A DNA stretch of 64,000 nt from Clostridiales bacterium (GTDB lineage Bacteria; Bacillota; Clostridia; Saccharofermentanales; Saccharofermentanaceae): positions 62,001 through 126,000 of the forward strand of contig JAFZQI010000041.1 in the NCBI GenBank assembly GCA_017620475.1, given 5' to 3'. Position 1 is the stretch's first letter, and each line of letters starts with the position of its first letter. Shown piece after piece: positions 36,483 through 45,448 of this stretch. Position numbers and translations under genes: made by a program. The notes beneath the pieces are model-generated. The model was not told the origin of the DNA. It was given only the letters and a program-made list of their open reading frames with translations, and did not search any database.

Positions 36483-38921
36483 CTATCGCTCCTGCACGAT
36501 CGTTTTCGTTCTGTTCTGAATATTCGCGCATACATCATCGATACTTCTCTGGCCGGTAAAGTAACCCGGGGCCTCTTCGATGACGATATTCAGCACGCTC
36601 GGATCCGTCGATACGATACAGTGCACATTCTCAATGGTTTTCATCATCTGTTTTTCCACCTCATCCGTGATGAGGACTGTACTCATGCCGTAGGGATAGT
36701 CGGCCTCACTTCCACCGTTTTCCAGAGATTCGGCATTTGCCTGGCGGACGGTATGATTCTGCTGCTCAAGCGCCGCGCGGGAAACCGGCATCCACGACTT
36801 GTTTTCCCCGTCACTCATACTGATCTGCTCTTCCTCGGAGATCATGAAACGCAGTATCTCCCATGCTTCCTTCTGATTCTTCGAAAACTTCGAGATCCCC
36901 ATCGTGATCTGAAGCTCCGCTGACATAGAGCCGCCCTTGCTGTTCGGCCATCCGCAGAATACTGCCTTGCCGTCAAGTTCATGGACCTGGTAGGCATAAC
37001 TCGAAAGACTTCCGCAATACACATACATGAAGGCCAGCATGTCTTCCCGGAACATGGTTCCCTCATCCGGAGTTCCCTCACCCTGTTCCATCCAGAGCTC
37101 TGAATAGGACTTGGCGGTTCCGTATCTCTTCGCCACTTCCAGAAGCTGACGGAATCCTTCACTGTCAAAGTGCACTTCTTTCTTCCCGTAGTCGACAAAG
37201 CTTTCACTCTCCGTGGAGTACAGATAAGACAGGAGCTCATTGTAGGGTGTTTCTTTGAGAACAGTCACATCCTCCGGAAGCGTATCCGCCATATCCAGAA
37301 ATTCCTGATACGTCCACGATGTCTTATCTCCCACCAGATCACGGTTTCCGACTAATCCGGAAAGTGCATAAAGAACCGGCAAGTGATAGAGCTTCCCTCC
37401 GATTTCTCCGGCGCGGAAAATATTGTCGAAATACGCACCGCGATCCAATCCCGTGTCATCGGTTGCGTCGATAAACGGATTGAGATCCACCATGACTTCG
37501 TCGGAAGAGAATTGCGAGAAGCGGGAAAAGCCGACCAGAATATCCGGACCGTTTCCGGAGATCATGTCCAGATAGACCTTATCTGACAGTGTTGCGCTCT
37601 TTTTCAAATCAGTATCCGCATCCATTTCCAGCTGATCCGTGCTGTAGTCGTGCAGCTCGATCCGGCACTTTGAATCCGGATCCAGATTGTACTCGATAAC
37701 AAAGTCCAGAATGCTGCACTGATAGGTACCGACACGGATGATCTTCTTCCCGGCATGGGGATTTTTCTCTGCCCGTACGGCATGCACGAGCTTCGGATAC
37801 TGGATGATCTTAACTGCTCCATTGATTCCGTCTCCGATTATTTCTTCCGGGCAGGAGAGGAAATAGATGCTCTCATCTGATTCAATGCGGGTCTCATTCC
37901 ACTGGATAGAATTGTGGTTGAAATCCGTATAGTTCCAACTGAAGAAATTCTGATTCTTCGATTTGTCCAGCAGGTCGACCTTCACGATACCATTGTCGTT
38001 CAACCGATAATTTCCGTTTGCCCCTTTGGAAATACTATTCACTCTTGGGCAGGAGATCTTCTCACCCGTAAATTCACAGGTCTGCTGATCGATCTCCTGA
38101 ACATATTCCGAACTCTTTTCAAAGTCTTTCTGATCCACATGGAAGCATCCACCGTAGCATTTCCCGTCCTGAAGGAAGAGACATCCCTGGAATTCATCAT
38201 TCTGTCCGGACGCTATGACCTGTCCGTCCGTGCCGAGAAGGTAAAGCCCGTCCCAGCTAGATACAAGCAGGTTGCCGTTCGGAAGGAGCAGCGCATCTCC
38301 ATCATAAGGGACACCTACTGAAAGCTGTACGCCCGATTCAAGCGAACCGTCGTCCTTCATTTTCTTAAGGAAACATGCGTCGTCCTGATAGGCAATGGCA
38401 TACCTCTCTCCCTTCTCATTTTCAACGACCTTTACGATCTGGCCGTCTTCCTCATCAAAGGACTCTGTCTTGCTGATCAGATTCCCTTCCAGATCGAAAA
38501 TAGCCTGCCCGTACATGTGGTTTTCTTCATACCATTCCCAGTATGCCTCCTGCTCACCGTTTTCATATCTTCTTTGCATCTCCGCTTCTTCCGCGGGTGA
38601 TGTTTTGTAGGCAATCTCATAAGACATCATGACTTGATCGCCCAGGAACCGGAACTCCTCGTAGTAGGCACTGCCCAGTTCTTTTCCATTATCCAAAGGG
38701 ATCTGCAGGTCGATCTGCTCTATCGTGAAGTATGGATACGATTCCGAGACCACATCCGCATCCGTATAGCCTAGGGAAACCTCATCGTCTTTCGGTTTCT
38801 TCTTGCAGCCTTCAGCCGACACCGCGGTCATCAGGCAGGCGATACTCAGTACGCCTGACATGAAGCGCGACCCGGCCTTTCTTGTGCCGGCAGCCTTTGA
38901 TTGTCGATTTCCGTTTTTCAT
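36483..38921 (-). CDS. Beta-propeller-like / solute-binding chimeric lipoprotein (paralogue 3)
   Basis: 812 residues with a GGGGAGCGG ribosome binding site. The signal peptide ends in a lipobox (AEGC). The N-terminal half has beta-rich units (IFDLEGNLISKTESF, LLGTDGQVIASGQ); the C-terminal half starts near NPHAGKKIIRVGTYQC and holds the binding domain (FSQFSSDEVMVDLNPFID, GGKLYHLPVLY, EAWEILRFMISEEEQ). It lies 76 bases upstream of paralogue 2 on the same strand, so the two may form an operon. It is the most diverged of the three full-length copies. Confidence 0.82.
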   Translation of the reverse strand: MKNGNRQSKAAGTRKAGSRFMSGVLSIACLMTAVSAEGCKKKPKDDEVSLGYTDADVVSESYPYFTIEQIDLQIPLDNGKELGSAYYEEFRFLGDQVMMSYEIAYKTSPAEEAEMQRRYENGEQEAYWEWYEENHMYGQAIFDLEGNLISKTESFDEEDGQIVKVVENEKGERYAIAYQDDACFLKKMKDDGSLESGVQLSVGVPYDGDALLLPNGNLLVSSWDGLYLLGTDGQVIASGQNDEFQGCLFLQDGKCYGGCFHVDQKDFEKSSEYVQEIDQQTCEFTGEKISCPRVNSISKGANGNYRLNDNGIVKVDLLDKSKNQNFFSWNYTDFNHNSIQWNETRIESDESIYFLSCPEEIIGDGINGAVKIIQYPKLVHAVRAEKNPHAGKKIIRVGTYQCSILDFVIEYNLDPDSKCRIELHDYSTDQLEMDADTDLKKSATLSDKVYLDMISGNGPDILVGFSRFSQFSSDEVMVDLNPFIDATDDTGLDRGAYFDNIFRAGEIGGKLYHLPVLYALSGLVGNRDLVGDKTSWTYQEFLDMADTLPEDVTVLKETPYNELLSYLYSTESESFVDYGKKEVHFDSEGFRQLLEVAKRYGTAKSYSELWMEQGEGTPDEGTMFREDMLAFMYVYCGSLSSYAYQVHELDGKAVFCGWPNSKGGSMSAELQITMGISKFSKNQKEAWEILRFMISEEEQISMSDGENKSWMPVSRAALEQQNHTVRQANAESLENGGSEADYPYGMSTVLITDEVEKQMMKTIENVHCIVSTDPSVLNIVIEEAPGYFTGQRSIDDVCANIQNRTKTIVQER

Positions 38922-38943
38922 AACACCGCTCCCCTAATATGCA

Positions 38944-39054
38944 TGGGTCCACTTACCGCTTGTGCACAGTTCTTTTCGCATAATATGCACGGCTCCACAC
39001 ACCCATTGAGCACGGGTCCGCTCGCCCCTTGTAGACAGTTCTTTTCACACAGGA
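38944..39054. repeat. Imperfect intergenic direct repeats around AAAAGAACTG variants
   Basis: Two copies of a block of about 40 bases (38944-38984 and 39015-39054), starting GGGTCC and containing CTTGT, ACAGTTCTTTTC and CA, lie 71 bases apart; a partial third GGCTCCAC copy lies between. Each contains CAGTTCTTTT (38967-38976 and 39036-39045). The rest of the 38922-39288 gap shows no gene I can support; a minus-strand frame across it only translates the repeat. Confidence 0.7.
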
Positions 39055-39288
39055 AGGGAATAGCCCTCCATATTCTCATAGTAAAACCCTTTGATAACGG
39101 AGGCGTGACGGATGTGTAACATTGGGAGTACTTTTTTCCGGATTTCGCATATATCATATTGCTTTTCGATTCGAAGACATAGTTCAATAGTATTTACCAT
39201 TGGACGAATTGCTTTGATTTCAATCATATAGCTGGCTGCTTTGAGGTCAATCAGTGTGATTCTTGTTTGGATCGAAAAGGAGAGAGAT

Positions 39289-40089
39289 ATGGATAGTCTT
39301 GAGTATGAACTTTACACCCGTAAGGACCGGCTTGAGAAGGCTATTTCTGTTGCCGAAGCTGCGTTGCGCAATGCTCCGAACGGTTCACTTCGTGTTGATT
39401 GCGGCAGACAAAAGACACATTATGCCTGGGCAGAAACTCCCTACTCTCGAGGGAAGTATATCCCTTCCGGCAAGGAGGATTTGATAGGCAAGCTGGCTCA
39501 GAAATCATATGCACAGAAATTCCTGAATGAGGCTCGACAGGAACTTCGCCTGATTGAGAGGTTCATTGCTTCTATGCCGGGGCACCGAGCTGACCTGGTC
39601 TACTCGAAATTGACGCCGGAAAGGCAAAGGCTCGTGACTCCATATCTCTTGGATGCGGATACTTATGCGCAGAACTGGGAATCTCAATCGTTTGAAAGCA
39701 ATCCGAATTACCCTGAGTTGCTTAAATACGAGACCCGAAGAGGAGAGAAGGTTCGTTCGAAGACGGAACTGATTATTGCGGATACGTATTTTGAACTTGG
39801 CATTCCGTATCGTTATGAATGTGCGCTTCATGTGCGCAACGGCGTTGTATATTATCCGGATTTTACTCTTCTTGACACCTTTCACAGGCGGATCGTTTTT
39901 CATGAACATTTCGGCTTGATCGATGATGCCGAGTACCGAAAGAAGGCAGAGAAGAAAATTCAGGAATATGAGAGGTATGGAATCTATTCTTGTAAGAATC
40001 TTCTGTTGACATATGAATCAGCAACGACACCTTTCGATTCGAAAAAGTTCCGGGCTAAAGCTTGTGAGTTGTTCCATAAGGATATGTAA
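39289..40089 (+). CDS. PD-(D/E)XK nuclease-like protein
   Basis: 266 residues from the ATG at 39289 (AAAAGGAGAGAG ribosome binding site). The N-terminal 130 residues are helical. The C-terminal domain has RSKTELIIADTYFELGIPYRYE (about 160-181), YYPDFTLLD (near 193-201) and IVFHEHFG (near 207-214), an order and spacing that resemble the E-(X)n-D-E/H core of PD-(D/E)XK endonuclease-like folds. The third motif is EHFG rather than ExK. Third codon positions are richer in T and A than in neighbours, hinting at recent transfer. It is not next to a methylase; it ends 45 bases before repeat array 2. Confidence 0.65.
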   Translation: MDSLEYELYTRKDRLEKAISVAEAALRNAPNGSLRVDCGRQKTHYAWAETPYSRGKYIPSGKEDLIGKLAQKSYAQKFLNEARQELRLIERFIASMPGHRADLVYSKLTPERQRLVTPYLLDADTYAQNWESQSFESNPNYPELLKYETRRGEKVRSKTELIIADTYFELGIPYRYECALHVRNGVVYYPDFTLLDTFHRRIVFHEHFGLIDDAEYRKKAEKKIQEYERYGIYSCKNLLLTYESATTPFDSKKFRAKACELFHKDM

Positions 40090-40133
40090 GGTGGGGCGGG
40101 CTTTTGATCAGACGAATCAACGAATCAGGTGTT

Positions 40134-40374
40134 TTCAACAGACGGATCCTGTGATGGATTCTGTTGAATTGGTTCTTTTCGAGCATTCAACATACGATTC
40201 TTGTCCGATCGTCTGTTGAAAATACAACCGCGCGGATTTCAACAGACAAAAACGCGAGGAACGTCTGTTGAAAAAAACACATCTCGAGATTCAACAGAGA
40301 ATACCCCGAGAAACGTATGTTGAAAACACGAAGCAACAAGATTCAACAGAAAAGCTTGCCTGCACAGTGCTTTT
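40134..40374 (-). repeat. Array 2: nine alternating inverted repeats with 52-base period
   Basis: Octamers alternate at 40134 (TTCAACAG), 40161 (CTGTTGAA), 40186 (TTCAACAT, one mismatch), 40213, 40238, 40265, 40290, 40317 (ATGTTGAA, one mismatch) and 40342. The spacing is exactly 27, 25, 27, 25, 27, 25, 27, 25. An exact decamer (CAGTGCTTTT, 40365-40374) lies 15 bases beyond the last unit. Read on the minus strand, the order (decamer, then CTGTTGAA first) is the same as array 1, so the arrays are mirror images. No gene is present. Confidence 0.92.
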
Positions 40375-40403
40375 CAAGCGGAAATCGTCAATCGGAAGAC
40401 GCA

Positions 40404-42308
40404 TTAGGACACCTTCACGCCGTAGATCGCGGGGGATCTTTGCGCGATGACGATCATGTCATCGACCACGATCGGGGAGGCCTCGAAGTTGCCGAGCGTA
40501 TCCTGCTTGAGCCCCTGGATCAGGCCGATGCGGACACCGGTCGAACCATCCACCAGGTGTCCCTGTCCCTGGCTGTCAAAGACCACGATATAGGCATTGC
40601 CCTGCTCGTCGTAAATATCCACCGGCGAACTCCAAGTGTAGGTATTCCAGTCGTATCTCCAGACCTCGGCACCCGTAGACTTGTCATAGGCAACAAGTGC
40701 ATTGCCGTAGGAAACGTTCTTCGTCATGCAGTAGGAGAAGATTACCAGATTCGAGATCGACTTCTTCCCGGAGATCGGGGTTCCGAGAGTTCCGCCGTTG
40801 ATATCGTCACTGGACGACGAGCCGTTATGGGTGTAGCAGTAACAGGATTTCTGCCAAACGTTCTCACCGGTCATCGCGTCGATCTTGTAAGTGAAAGCCT
40901 GACCCTGATAGTCGCCGCCTGCGCTATTCTGCCAGTCCACTTCCGTACCGATATAGAGATAAACGTGACCGTTCTCTTCCTCGATGACCGGCGTGACATC
41001 CGAGTCATCGTCAAGTCTTCTGGTCCATACCATACTCATGGAATTGAGATCGATGCAGATCAGGTTACCGCCGTTATCGGAACACCAGCCGTAGTGATCA
41101 TAGATCGACATGGAGCTTTCGATACCGAACTGGCCGCCACTCTGGCCGTCCACACTATAGCGGTACACGACCGTCTCAGGATCAATGGACACCGTCCCCG
41201 CATTCGCATCAAACTGCGTATTGAGTTTGACCGTGTAGATCATGCCGTTCTCGCTCGGATAGATCAGCGTATCGGATTTCGCGTCAATGATCGGAGAGGA
41301 GTCGCACGCGCCCCAGTTCGAGCGGTAAGCACGGGAATCCAGGCCCTGCTGGAAATGCAGCATCTTCCCGTCAAAAAGACTGTAGATACGGTATCCGACT
41401 TCGCCTCTTGTTCCGTTGTCATCGCCCTGTCCGACATAAAGGATCGGATAGCCGCGCGGGTCAACGGCCGGCGTACCCTTGATCGTCGCACCGACGTTGA
41501 TCGGATCTCTCGTCTTCTGCCCGTCATCCAGATCCAGGAAGTACACATGTCCGTCCTGCGAAGCCAGGATGATCTCCGTCAAGCCCTGCTTCGAGCGCTT
41601 CTCCGGATACATATTCATCTTCTGCTGGAGATCGTAATCCCATCTGACTGCCAGCGGCTGTCCTGTCCAGCCGGCACCGACCCAGCTCCAGGTGGAAGAA
41701 AGAGGCGTGGATTTCCACTGCATTTCCTTAAACTCCCACACCTTCTCGAAATGCTGGTCCTCGGGCTTGGTAGTGTCGATACTCGCATAGCCCCACGATG
41801 CACAGTTGCGGAAGTTGTTCCCGCGGAACGTCAGGATACCTGCGAAATCCTGATAGTAGAGCGGATCGCCCATATGGATCTCCGATTCTCTTGCAAAAGA
41901 ACCGAGGTTGTCATTTCCCTTGAACACATCCTGTGAAACGCCTCTTTCGGCGGGCGAATACTGCGCCACCGGAACACCGATCTGCACATCCATCATTGCC
42001 GTCGCCGGGAAAAGATTCGGGTTCTGAAGTTCATTCGGTCCTGTAGCCGGAGTCGGCGCCGGGGTCGCCACCACGATACCGCTCTGCTCCGATGTCGAAT
42101 CTCCCCCCTGACCGGACGTCACGGACGTCTCCGAGCTCTTCGACGTCTCCTCACTGTCCGGTTTCTTCAGCGCTTTCATCGCAAGAACGACCGTCGATAC
42201 GACTAAAGCAAGCGTGATCACAAGCAGCACATAGTATCGCGTATTGCTCCCCACACGGTGCGGCCGGTAGAACTGATTCGTATATCTCACATTTTCCGTT
42301 TTCTTCAT
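40404..42308 (-). CDS. Membrane-anchored PQQ-like beta-propeller protein
   Basis: 634 residues. One membrane segment (about residues 26-46) follows a short basic cytoplasmic tail; a Ser/Thr/Pro linker (50-90) leads to an extracellular domain with repeated propeller blades (GHVYFLDLDDGQKTRDPI, GMIYTVKLNTQFD, GGNLICIDLNSMSMVW, GNALVAYDKSTGAEVWRY, GQGHLVDGSTGVRIG). The W- and G-rich blade turns match PQQ-like/BamB propellers. No quinoprotein active site can be shown, so a binding or scaffold role is likelier. It is a single gene ending next to array 2. Confidence 0.85.
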   Translation of the reverse strand: MKKTENVRYTNQFYRPHRVGSNTRYYVLLVITLALVVSTVVLAMKALKKPDSEETSKSSETSVTSGQGGDSTSEQSGIVVATPAPTPATGPNELQNPNLFPATAMMDVQIGVPVAQYSPAERGVSQDVFKGNDNLGSFARESEIHMGDPLYYQDFAGILTFRGNNFRNCASWGYASIDTTKPEDQHFEKVWEFKEMQWKSTPLSSTWSWVGAGWTGQPLAVRWDYDLQQKMNMYPEKRSKQGLTEIILASQDGHVYFLDLDDGQKTRDPINVGATIKGTPAVDPRGYPILYVGQGDDNGTRGEVGYRIYSLFDGKMLHFQQGLDSRAYRSNWGACDSSPIIDAKSDTLIYPSENGMIYTVKLNTQFDANAGTVSIDPETVVYRYSVDGQSGGQFGIESSMSIYDHYGWCSDNGGNLICIDLNSMSMVWTRRLDDDSDVTPVIEEENGHVYLYIGTEVDWQNSAGGDYQGQAFTYKIDAMTGENVWQKSCYCYTHNGSSSSDDINGGTLGTPISGKKSISNLVIFSYCMTKNVSYGNALVAYDKSTGAEVWRYDWNTYTWSSPVDIYDEQGNAYIVVFDSQGQGHLVDGSTGVRIGLIQGLKQDTLGNFEASPIVVDDMIVIAQRSPAIYGVKVS

Positions 42309-42379
42309 TTCATTCTCCTGTTTTCCTGTCCGGGATCCGCGGATCTCAAGATGCCTCTATGCTGTATCCCGGCTGTTTT

Positions 42380-42922
42380 TTACCTCAGACCGCTCTCAAT
42401 AAAGTGGTCAAACATTTCGCTTAAGTGATCCACCTTCGCATCCACGTCATCTTCCATGTCATCCCAGATGTACTCCAGGAAAAATCCGATAAAAGCGTAT
42501 GTGTAGAAGCGGGCGATCTCATGGATCTTTTTCTCCGAAGCGCCTTTGCCCTCAGCCTTTTTCCTGACATAGCTGATAAAGACTTTATCCGTGATCTCGA
42601 AGATATAGTGCTCCAGCTGCTCACGGGAAAGGGAGTCGAAAATATGGTGGATCAGCCGCGGATTATCGTGGCACATACGGAAGAAGTATTTGATCCGCTT
42701 CTGCCAGCCGGTATACTCATCCTCATCCTTACGGATGTCCCTAAGCTTCATGCCGAACCATTCGTTAAGAAGAGCGTACTTATCGCAATAGTGATAGTAG
42801 AACGTATTCGGGCTGATGCCGCTGCGCTTCACCAAAGCAGAAACCGTGATCTTATCAAACGGCATCTCCTCCAGCATCTTTTCAAATGTGCGCATGATCG
42901 CACCCTTTGTAAGTAGCGCCAT
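42380..42922 (-). CDS. TetR-family transcriptional regulator
   Basis: 180 residues from the ATG at 42922 (AAGGAGGAGCAGAAG ribosome binding site). The helix-turn-helix (residues about 25-46, ITVSALVKRSGISPNTFYYHYCDKYALLNEW) is typical of TetR proteins; the rest is the all-helical ligand/dimer domain. It is divergent from fabF and 1.7 kb from two ABC exporter sets, either of which could be its target. No operator has been identified. Confidence 0.85.
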   Translation of the reverse strand: MALLTKGAIMRTFEKMLEEMPFDKITVSALVKRSGISPNTFYYHYCDKYALLNEWFGMKLRDIRKDEDEYTGWQKRIKYFFRMCHDNPRLIHHIFDSLSREQLEHYIFEITDKVFISYVRKKAEGKGASEKKIHEIARFYTYAFIGFFLEYIWDDMEDDVDAKVDHLSEMFDHFIESGLR

Positions 42923-43227
42923 CTTCTGCTCCTCCTTGTTTCCTAACAAGCATGATACCATACTTTGCCTCAAACACCCTTTCCGCTTTCCCAAAACCGG
43001 GGGAAGTTTTCACAAAAATCCGCCGATTTATCCTATTTTTCACAATTATCTTTTATTGCGCAGATTCGGATACTCCGGCATTTTTGCCCGTTCCTTTCGC
43101 ACCGAGGATTCAGTACACTTTGTAATCGGATAACAAAAGCGCTTCTTTTTTCCGGCATTTCATCGAAAAAAGGAGCCCTTCAGAAATCTCAGAAAACACT
43201 TTGGGAAAAGGACTGTTTAGGATCAGG
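42923..43227. other. Divergent intergenic region between tetR-like gene and fabF
   Basis: No gene is visible in this 305-base gap. A variant decamer AAAAGGACTG (43206-43215) lies 12 bases upstream of the fabF start. I see no confident promoter or operator palindrome. Confidence 0.5.
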
Positions 43228-44457
43228 ATGGAAACGAGAAGAGTCGTCGTCACCGGCATGGGCGCCATTACTCCACTGGGGAATACTGCAGAGTCTTTCT
43301 GGCAGGCGCTGAAAGACGGAAGAAACGGAATCCGTCCCATCACGAAGGTCGATGTCTCCGACTCTCCGGTCAAGCTAGCCGGCGAGGTCATAGGATTCGA
43401 TCCGAGGGACCACATGGATTTTAAGTCCGCCAAACGGATGGAGCTTTTCTCGCAGTACGCGGTCGCCGCCACACGCGAAGCATTTGAAAAAGCAGAGCTG
43501 GACTTAACCAAAGAAGATCCGTACCGCATGGGCGTCATCGTCGGATGCGGAATCGGCGCCATGCAGAAGCATGAGACTGAGATCCCCAAGTTTCTTAGCG
43601 GCGCGAAAACCGATCCGCTTTACATCCCGCTGGTCATCACGAACATGGCCTCCGCCAACATCGCGATCCAGTTCGGGCTGAAGGGAAAGAATATGGACAT
43701 CTCCACTGCCTGTGCCACCGGGTCTCACTGCATCGGTGAAGCCTACAATTCGATCCGGCTTGGCGAGGCCGACATCATCGTGGCAGGCGGTACCGAAGCT
43801 GCCATCACGAATTCCGCCATCAAAGGTTTTTCTGCGCTAAAAGCACTGTCTACTTCTACTGATCCGAACCTGGCCTGCCGTCCTTTCGACAAAGACAGAG
43901 ACGGCTTCGTGCTGGGCGAAGGGGCAGGCATATTAATACTTGAAGAATACGAGCATGCCCGCAAAAGGGATGCGAAGATTCTGGCCGAGGTCGTGGGCTA
44001 TGGTGTAACGAATGACGCTTACCACATAACATCCCCATCCCCTGACGGAAGCGGAGCCGGCATGGCGATGCGCATCGCGATGCGGCAGGCAGGACTAACC
44101 CCTGCTGACATTGATTACATCAACGCCCACGGTACCTCGACTCATTTGAACGATCTTTACGAAACACGCGCAATCAAGTTTGCCATGGGAGAGCAATCTG
44201 GGAAGATCTCGATCAACTCCACCAAATCCATGACCGGACACCTTCTCGGCGGCGCCGGCGCGATCGAAGCAGTCGTCTGTATCTGCGCCATCTCGGACAA
44301 CTACATCCACCTCACCCGCAACTCCTCCGTGTGCGAAGAAGAACTGGATCTGGATTATACCTTCCATGAGGGAAGATCGCGCCGCGTGCGCTGCGCCATG
44401 AGTAACTCCCTCGGATTTGGCGGACATAACGCCTCACTTCTCTTTACGGCAGTATAG
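43228..44457 (+). CDS. fabF: 3-oxoacyl-ACP synthase II
   Basis: 409 residues from the ATG at 43228, with AGGA upstream. The catalytic cysteine is in STACATGS (Cys162), and the two histidines are in INAHGTSTHLND and STKSMTGHLLGGAGAIEA, the Cys-His-His triad of condensing enzymes. It elongates acyl-ACP with malonyl-ACP in fatty acid synthesis. It stands alone here, away from any fab cluster, so it may be a second copy with a special role; that cannot be judged from this window. The GC-rich coding style matches neighbours. Confidence 0.92.
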   Translation: METRRVVVTGMGAITPLGNTAESFWQALKDGRNGIRPITKVDVSDSPVKLAGEVIGFDPRDHMDFKSAKRMELFSQYAVAATREAFEKAELDLTKEDPYRMGVIVGCGIGAMQKHETEIPKFLSGAKTDPLYIPLVITNMASANIAIQFGLKGKNMDISTACATGSHCIGEAYNSIRLGEADIIVAGGTEAAITNSAIKGFSALKALSTSTDPNLACRPFDKDRDGFVLGEGAGILILEEYEHARKRDAKILAEVVGYGVTNDAYHITSPSPDGSGAGMAMRIAMRQAGLTPADIDYINAHGTSTHLNDLYETRAIKFAMGEQSGKISINSTKSMTGHLLGGAGAIEAVVCICAISDNYIHLTRNSSVCEEELDLDYTFHEGRSRRVRCAMSNSLGFGGHNASLLFTAV

Positions 44458-44597
44458 CAGAGTCCCTCAAATCTACACCTTTTGAACTGAGAACCCCTAT
44501 TCTTTACTTTTTCTTAGTAATATGGTTTTATAGGTTAGCGATTTCTTAACCCTATGACTGTAGAATGAGTATGTAGACAAGAAGCGGGAGGGAATGT

Positions 44598-45365
44598 ATG
44601 CACACTATTGAAGCCAAGAATCTATGCAAAACATTTACGATCAGTGAAGCGCAGCGCCGTTCGCAGGATTTGCCTGATCGTAAGAAGGTCGCTGTAGACG
44701 ACATCAGTTTCACTGCCCATTCCGGAGAAATATTCGGTCTTCTCGGACCGAACGGTGCCGGAAAGACCACAACCATGCGTATGCTGGCCACACTCATTAA
44801 GCCGGACAGCGGCGATGTTCTCTATGATGGAGTGAACATTAAAGATAAACCTATCGAGATCAAGAGCCGTTTCGCTTTTCTGACGACCGATCTCCAGCTG
44901 GATAAGAAGTCCAACGCCAATGACATGTTCGACTATTTTGCGGGACTGCATCACGTTCCGAAGGAAGAAGTGGCCGCACGCAAACAGGCGCTTTTCGAGA
45001 CATTTGATATCGGGCCTTTCGCCGATCAGAAGATCAGCAAACTCTCCCAGGGCCAGCGCCAGAAAGTATCCCTTGTCATTTCCGTTATCCACGATCCGGA
45101 TTTCATCATCTTCGATGAGCCGACGAACGGACTGGACATCATTGCGTCGCGCGAGGTACGCGACTTCATTCTCCGCATGAAGAAGGAAGGCAAATGCATC
45201 ATCCTCTCGACACACCTTTTCGACCTTGTGGAAAAGATCTGTGACCGCGCTGCCATGATCGTCGACGGTAAGATCGTCGTTAACGACACGCTTACGAACC
45301 TGATGAACGGTAAGTCCCTTGAAGATTCGTTCTACGAAATCTACCAGCAGTACAAGAAGCAATGA
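44598..45365 (+). CDS. ABC exporter ATP-binding protein, NatA-like
   Basis: 255 residues. Walker A is GPNGAGKTT (about 50-58), the signature is LSQGQRQK, and Walker B is FIIFDEPTNGLD. The LRMKKEGKCIILSTHLFDLVEKICDR segment is typical of NatA/CcmA-like ATPases. It pairs with the ABC-2 permease starting 83 bases downstream; together they resemble the NatAB sodium exporter or a drug/peptide exporter. A GAGGGAATGT region precedes the start. Confidence 0.9.
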   Translation: MHTIEAKNLCKTFTISEAQRRSQDLPDRKKVAVDDISFTAHSGEIFGLLGPNGAGKTTTMRMLATLIKPDSGDVLYDGVNIKDKPIEIKSRFAFLTTDLQLDKKSNANDMFDYFAGLHHVPKEEVAARKQALFETFDIGPFADQKISKLSQGQRQKVSLVISVIHDPDFIIFDEPTNGLDIIASREVRDFILRMKKEGKCIILSTHLFDLVEKICDRAAMIVDGKIVVNDTLTNLMNGKSLEDSFYEIYQQYKKQ

Positions 45366-45448
45366 GGCATTCCGCGGATCTGCCCCATCGGTGCCGGCGC
45401 CCGGAAATGCAGCCCGGCAAGTGATTTTCAAAAAGGATGATATGAAAA

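Noticed and set aside
38918..39187. Minus-strand 89-codon frame with two copies of LCEKNC and SGP
   Set aside because: The apparent peptide repeat is just the translation of the intergenic DNA repeat; there is no good ribosome binding site and the frame overlaps the next start.
40317..41936. Long plus-strand open frame (539 codons) opposite the propeller gene
   Set aside because: It is antisense to a clear PQQ-like propeller protein on the minus strand, has no ribosome binding site or domain, and is typical of GC-biased shadow frames.
42923..43227. TetR operator in the gap before fabF
   Set aside because: I could not find a convincing palindrome of operator length.
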